64,000 nt of DNA, from assembly GCA_025266875.1 (NCBI GenBank), contig JALLLT010000038.1:310001-374000 (forward strand). Reading direction: 5' to 3'. A program made the position numbers and the translations under genes. This document shows, piece after piece, positions 59,164 through 64,000 of this stretch (positions are counted from its first letter, which is position 1; every line of letters starts with the position of its first letter). The DNA comes from Fennellomyces sp. T-0311. Taxonomy: Eukaryota > Mucoromycota > Mucoromycetes > Mucorales > Lichtheimiaceae. The notes under the pieces are model-generated. The model had not been told where the DNA came from, did not search any database, and saw only the letters and a program-made list of their open reading frames with translations.

Positions 59164-59861
59164 AAGAGTGGCATATCACTTTATCAGCTTACATTTGCCC
59201 CTTGATCAAGGCCACAAGCTTACTGTCATTATAAGCAACGGCTTCATAAGTGGTTCGCGCCTGCGATTGATCTTTATTCATCTGGACAATTAGTGTATCT
59301 GGTAAACTTGATGTCTTTCTTTTTTGAGTAGCAAGTCAAAAGTATCCAGGACTGAGATAGTGTAAACTACTGAGAATATTAAATGTTCATGAAGTAGCCA
59401 AGCAATCATTTTTCGTATTCTGGACTCGGTGGAAGCACCATGTCAACATTGAACAACGATACATGAGAAACATCTGTTATTTTGGGTAGATAAGAGATTA
59501 TATTTAGGGATCATTTGAGTACATGAGCAATCCAGACGAAGATACGAAGCTCGTACAAGTTGAAGGGCTGGACTTTGACGACTTCGAAGTTCGCATTCAA
59601 TTGGTCATTTTCATCTTTTATTGATCTGTCATGGAAAACTCAAAAGCTGTGCCTCACCCTTTACAAGTAAAGTAGGTTACTAGATCAAGTCAAAAAGCAT
59701 CTGGGGTAGTCATGCAACTTCGAATAGGCTCTGTACCTCAGATTGTTTTCTCATTTTAATTGGACACGGTTTCGCTACAGCAACAGCAACTGGACCGGGG
59801 ATTAAACTGAACCTAGCGGCTGCGAACGAGCAACAGCTTCGTTCAGCCAAGTTCATCGATC
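59164..59861. other. Intergenic, TFB2 upstream region
   Basis: No ORF of note. No clear TATA box precedes TFB2. Confidence 0.4.
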
Positions 59862-61941
59862 ATGTCGGTCGATAATTTCAAAACCAATATCTATGAGTAT
59901 CTAGAGACCTTGCCCACATTTACATTTCTCCGATTATTTGAAAAACCAGCTACATGTCTTGCCATCTTTCGGTAAGCCGAATCTCCCCTGAATCTCTTTT
60001 GATCGCGTAACTCTCTCTGTGCAGACTTCTTCCGAGTATTGGACGGCAGATCGTAATGTCGTTTCTTTACGTCGAAACAGATATTCAAGTGCAAGATGTC
60101 AACAATTGGGTGAACAAAGACGGACAGAGGTACGGAACGAAAAAAGGCGTTGTATGGTTTGGGTTAGAACGCGTTGCAAAATAGAAAGCTGGCTGAGGCG
60201 CTACATAAATTATCCCGACTACGTATTTTGGACCACAAAAACAGCACGTTGATTATGAACGAGACCTTTCGTCAAGAATTCAAAAACGCGCTGACGGGAG
60301 GGTAAGTCCTTTGCTGTCGGGTGTCATCTGCTGTCGGGTATTCATGGCAGTGCGGGATAGAGGCACACAGCAATCGTTCGGCTTGCCCTGCGCAACTACC
60401 GATAAACACCATGTCGATATTGCTTTCCTGGACCAGTACGCGACACAGCAATGGGAGTCGATCCTGCATTACATGGTCGGAACATCGTCTAACAAGAGAC
60501 CCAGCCGTGGTGTCCTCAACCTTCTCGAACGAAGCCAGTTGATGCAGAATAGGTAATCCTATCCAGTATGTCGTCCCCGTATGCTAAAATGTGTAATAGC
60601 CCAGATGGACCAGGAACTCTGCAAATCACAAACAAAGGCTTCCAGTTTTTGCTGCAAGACGTCAACACGCAAGTCTGGGCATTCCTGCTTCAATATCTGG
60701 ATATGGCAGAAGTAAGCCTTCGAAAGTGAACCTAGTCACGTTACTGACTTCAATTATTTTAGGTGCTGCAAATGGATCTGGTTGAAGTATTGAACTTCCT
60801 GTTCCAATTGGGATCGTTAGAGCTGGGTGAGGTAAGTGCCAAACATGGCCAGCCTATATTGTTCTCTACTAGGGACGTGGTGTGCTAATGTGTGGTTTAG
60901 AACTATTCCGTTGAAACGCTTACTCAAACTCAACAACAAATGCTGGAGGATTTACGCGATTATGGAATTGTATATCAAAGAAAGGTATAGGAAGACGGTA
61001 CAAAACTAGTGAAGCTACTCTGACATGATGATGATGTAGCGAGGATCTCGGCGTTATTATCCGACACGGCTAGCAACTACTTTGACATCAGGTAGCGTGG
61101 CAATCGCTGGTGCTGCACTGAAGAATGTGACGGCAGGCGATACGAGTAAGACTGCTACAGGCATTACTGCTGCTGGTGAGGAAGATAGTGAGCAAGGATT
61201 TGTTATTCTCGAGACGAATTACAGAATCTATGCATATACTGGTAACGTTCCCCATCTACACAGATATCATATGTGGTTAATATGGATATAATTTAGAATC
61301 GCCACTGCAAATTGCAGTATTGAACCTGTTCGTTCAACTGCAATCTCGTTTCAGAAACATGGTTGCGGGAGTGATTACACGTGATAGCGTACGAAATGCC
61401 TTACTTAAAGGAATTACTGCCGATCAGGTAATTTAGATGGGTTCCGGTGAGGAAGTAGTTCTGATAAATGTGATAGATTATATCCTACTTACAAACACAT
61501 GCTCACCCACAAATGCGCAAAAAGGTTTGGAGGATAAACGGGTAAAAATCAATAGATGAATACCTGACTGGAATGTATAGACACCTATACTGCCGTTGAC
61601 TGTGGTTGATCAGATTCGGTTGTGGGAAATGGAACGATGCCGTTTAAAGACACATTCAGGTACGCCAAGTAAAGTGTTTCAAGGGAACGACTATCTTAGT
61701 ATTCTATAGCCTATTTGTATCACGAATTCAATATGCAGGCGGATTTCGATGCTGCAGAAAAGCATGCAAAGGATCTCGAAGTGTTACTATGGTCGAATCC
61801 CAAGAAGCGAACCATGGTGATTACACAAGGGTAAGGTTTGCTTTATATGACTGGTGATAGAATAACTTACATCGTTGTAGCGGACACGACCAAGTCAAAG
61901 GATTCGTGAAACGACGACTACAGAATCCCCGGCCCTCATAA
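59862..61941 (+). CDS. TFB2: TFIIH subunit p52/Tfb2
   Basis: Core subunit of TFIIH, which opens DNA in RNA polymerase II initiation and nucleotide excision repair; p52/Tfb2 anchors and stimulates the XPB/Ssl2 ATPase. Thirteen exons: 59862-59971, 60025-60129, 60185-60301, 60361-60552, 60600-60711, 60763-60831, 60901-60984, 61040-61241, 61297-61427, 61477-61524, 61581-61659, 61710-61830 and 61881-61941, total 476 residues, matching the family (about 460-515). Blocks: [100 protein letters not shown], then [40 protein letters not shown], with the C-terminal XPB-interacting domain ending [10 protein letters not shown]. Because exons are short the gene is nearly invisible to ORF scanning. Confidence 0.93.
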
Positions 61942-62938
61942 TACTACTACCGCGCCTGAAAGCAAAATGTACATTATTACGCATGTGCGGTAAAATGGAA
62001 ACTTTTGTAAATAAACATACAATACAACTATAAATCGATGCGCAATTCTTTGGGAAACGAATCAGATTTCATGTAACAGCGATGAAACACGACACGCAAG
62101 GTTGATCTTTCTCAAGGCATGGCAATAAAAAGGGAGACAGAGTGTCCAGATAAACAATTACGGTATATGGATGGAATAGGAAAATAGGAAGCCAGCAAAT
62201 AGCTCTACGCCGAAGGTCCAGCCTTATGGCTAAGGATAGTAACCTGCTTTATGGTGATTAACTTTTGAGTATACTAAGCCTTCCTTTGGTCAGATTACAT
62301 GGATTCGTCTCCCCACCTGACTCGCTGCTCATGAGTCAAGTGTTCTGTGTGTACTCAATACATTCGCGCGTCATCAGCAAATACCCAGCACGCATAATGG
62401 TTTTTTTCGCGACGTTTTTTCTGCATCTAAATAAAAATGGTGCCATTTGTAGTCAGCAATCGTTGCATATTACTCCGGCCGGTTAATATCGATTTTCTGA
62501 TTGGACAGATAAGCATACTTCTTTACGATTCTAATAAGCTTCGTACCGGAGCGCCACAATCAGGTCATACGCGGTGACTCAGTGCCCATCGTCTTCCGAA
62601 AATGCGAATCTTTTGCTGCATTTGAACATTTAATTGGTCGATCAGTTTTTCGATGGTAACACGTCTAAAACCATAATGGAATTTTTACATTCTTCGGATG
62701 ACTCATGTCGTCAAAAAAAAAGTTATATTCTGTTCGAATCTTCAGCACATTAAGCGATGGATTTATTATAATCACTTTTGCCAATCCTGCCAGATCCAAC
62801 GAACAATGGTAACCAAAAGAAAGAGGGCAATGATGCCACCAGCTTCGGAACCCGGTAATCACAAAGACCGATAAGATTGGGGCGGTGGACGAATGAGGGA
62901 ATTTTGCTCTCCACACAATTGACTAGAACTTGGAAACT
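61942..62938. other. Intergenic, no gene seen
   Basis: 3' region of TFB2 and upstream region of the YcnI-like gene. Nothing recognised apart from the promoter site listed next. Confidence 0.4.
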
Positions 62939-62946
62939 TATATAAA
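62939..62946 (+). promoter_or_regulatory. TATA box of the YcnI-like gene
   Basis: TATATAAA, about 50 nt upstream of the ATG at 62995. Confidence 0.6.
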
Positions 62947-62994
62947 CAGCGACCAACGCGAGTTGATCTGACTACTACTTCTTCCTATTATACC

Positions 62995-63794
62995 ATGGTT
63001 ACCTCCACTTTCCGCCGCGCTGCTGCCGTTTTGGCATTGATGGTCTTGGCTACTGATGCCCACATTACCTTTACCCAGGATGAAACCTTGGTATATTTCT
63101 TTGTTGAGTGATAGCACATATTCGAAAGCTTATTTAAACCAACTTAAAATAGCCTGGCGTTGAGCTCAACACGTCTTTGGCTGTTGGTCATGGATGCGAT
63201 GGTTCCAACACCATTGAGATCTCTGTATCTGTCCCTGAGGAAGTGACTCAACTTGAACCCCAAGAGATTGCTGGCTGGGTAAGTTACAATTAGAAGACAT
63301 TTTCGAACTAGCATTGACCGTTGCTATAGAACTTGACCCTCCAATACCGTAATGGATCTTCTGAGCAGCGTGCTATTAGCAACTTCACTTGGTCTGGTGG
63401 CAACTTGGGCGCTGAAACTTATCAAGACTTCGGTGTAATTATCCACGTTCCTAGCGTTGATGTTAGCCAGAACAATGTTACATTGTACTTCCCTACTATC
63501 CAGAGATGGTACGCCTTCTATTTATTTAGGTGTATATGAACAGTACTTAATTTCTTTTGTTTTTCTAGCGAGAACGGTACTAACGAATGGGTCGGTGAAG
63601 GAGAACAGTCCGAAGCTGCTGGTCAAAAGCCTGCCCCTGAACTGATCATTACTAGCACTCCTTCCAATTCCTCTAATGATCACTCTGGCCACGGTGGCAG
63701 TGAGAACGACGATAATGGTGCTCAGCAACTCTTTGGTCTCTCCGCTGCAGTTTTGGCCACTGCCTTGGGTGCCGCTGTCCAATTTTTGATGTGA
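62995..63794 (+). CDS. Secreted, probably GPI-anchored YcnI/DUF1775-like protein
   Basis: Four exons, 62995-63090, 63153-63278, 63330-63508 and 63569-63794, total 208 residues. Residues 1-22 form a signal peptide; cleavage after ATDA would leave His23 (HITF) as the mature N-terminus. The domain matches the DUF1775/YcnI pattern: GHGCDGSNTIEISVSVPEEV, then WSGGNL, YQDFGVIIHVPS, YFPTIQRCENGTNEW. In characterised bacterial YcnI proteins an N-terminal histidine helps bind copper (a monohistidine brace). Cys in QRC is formed across intron 3. A Ser/Asn/Gly/His-rich linker (SSNDHSGHGGSENDD) leads to a hydrophobic C-terminus (LFGLSAAVLATALGAAVQFL) that fits a GPI-attachment signal. Copper binding and anchoring are inferred, not shown. 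Confidence 0.82.
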
Positions 63795-64000
63795 AGTACT
63801 ATATCCTATCGTTTTATCTATAAATCTGCTGAATCGATGTCAGTGAGATACGTAGCACCCATATCACTATCCATAATATTTGTATTTATCCTTTTCAGTA
63901 TTGGAATAAAAAAATAAGTGTGTATATATTACAAAAAAATAGTACGATGACCTTCACTATTAATCTATCTCATCTGTGGTAGTCGGTGATCTAGAAACCA
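63795..64000. other. 3' region of the YcnI-like gene
   Basis: AT-rich; AATAAAAAAATAA near 63904 could serve as a polyadenylation signal. No further gene before the window end. Confidence 0.4.

Overview
The window looks like nuclear DNA of an early-diverging filamentous fungus, most plausibly Mucoromycota/Mucorales. The genes are split by many short introns (about 40-80 nt) with GT..AG or, twice, GC..AG ends, and TATA-box promoters sit 50-90 nt upstream of several start codons. Some proteins are fungal in type (an Ato/Gpr1-type acetate transporter, DUF1748, Med19/Rox3, Rrp36, Mak5). The genus is inference; no rRNA or other phylogenetic marker is present. Exon structures were rebuilt by hand from splice signals, reading-frame phase and family motifs. 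Every multi-exon model given adds up to an intact reading frame.

Layout, left to right: acetate transporter (-, 469-1271); a gene-poor stretch with a 73-bp minisatellite and a 144-bp Tc1/mariner-type MITE; MED19 (-, 6410-7207); a small orphan gene (-, 8617-8856); HRQ1 helicase (+, 9315-13275, 18 exons, two GC-AG introns), convergent at 24 bp with mitochondrial lysyl-tRNA synthetase (-, 13300-15280); HEM3 porphobilinogen deaminase (-, 17435-18562, with an 11-nt micro-exon); a myo-inositol oxygenase pseudogene and a truncated HEM3 pseudogene (19184-21131); MAK5/DDX24 helicase (+, 22204-25133) convergent with RPL18 (-, 25251-26119); a 1.78-kb CACTA-type non-autonomous transposon (26557-28337) carrying a kinase-like fragment; an ADCK1/MCP2-type kinase (-, 29726-31580) divergent from RRP36 (+, 31686-32942); a GH18 chitinase (+, 33130-34904); a repeat-rich gap; a Sec14/CRAL-TRIO protein (-, 38986-40514); a 5-kb gap; D-amino-acid oxidase (-, 45643-47078); a bZIP factor (-, 47366-47890) divergent from a DUF1748 gene (+, 48263-48541); an orphan gene (-, 51544-51933); a WRKY/GCM1-like zinc-finger factor (-, 52446-53528); a region of decayed transposon-like ORFs (56300-59200); TFB2/p52 of TFIIH (+, 59862-61941); and a secreted, probably GPI-anchored YcnI/DUF1775-like protein (+, 62995-63794).

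The genes do not form one pathway; this is ordinary eukaryotic gene order. Local groupings are: DNA repair/transcription (HRQ1, TFB2, MED19), ribosome biogenesis (MAK5, RPL18, RRP36) and mitochondrial functions (lysyl-tRNA synthetase, ADCK-type kinase, DUF1748). The least routine signals are the GC-AG introns in HRQ1, micro-exons in HEM3 and the ADCK gene, the paired pseudogenes next to HEM3, the CACTA element with a possible captured gene fragment, and a fungal YcnI-like protein whose predicted mature N-terminus is histidine.
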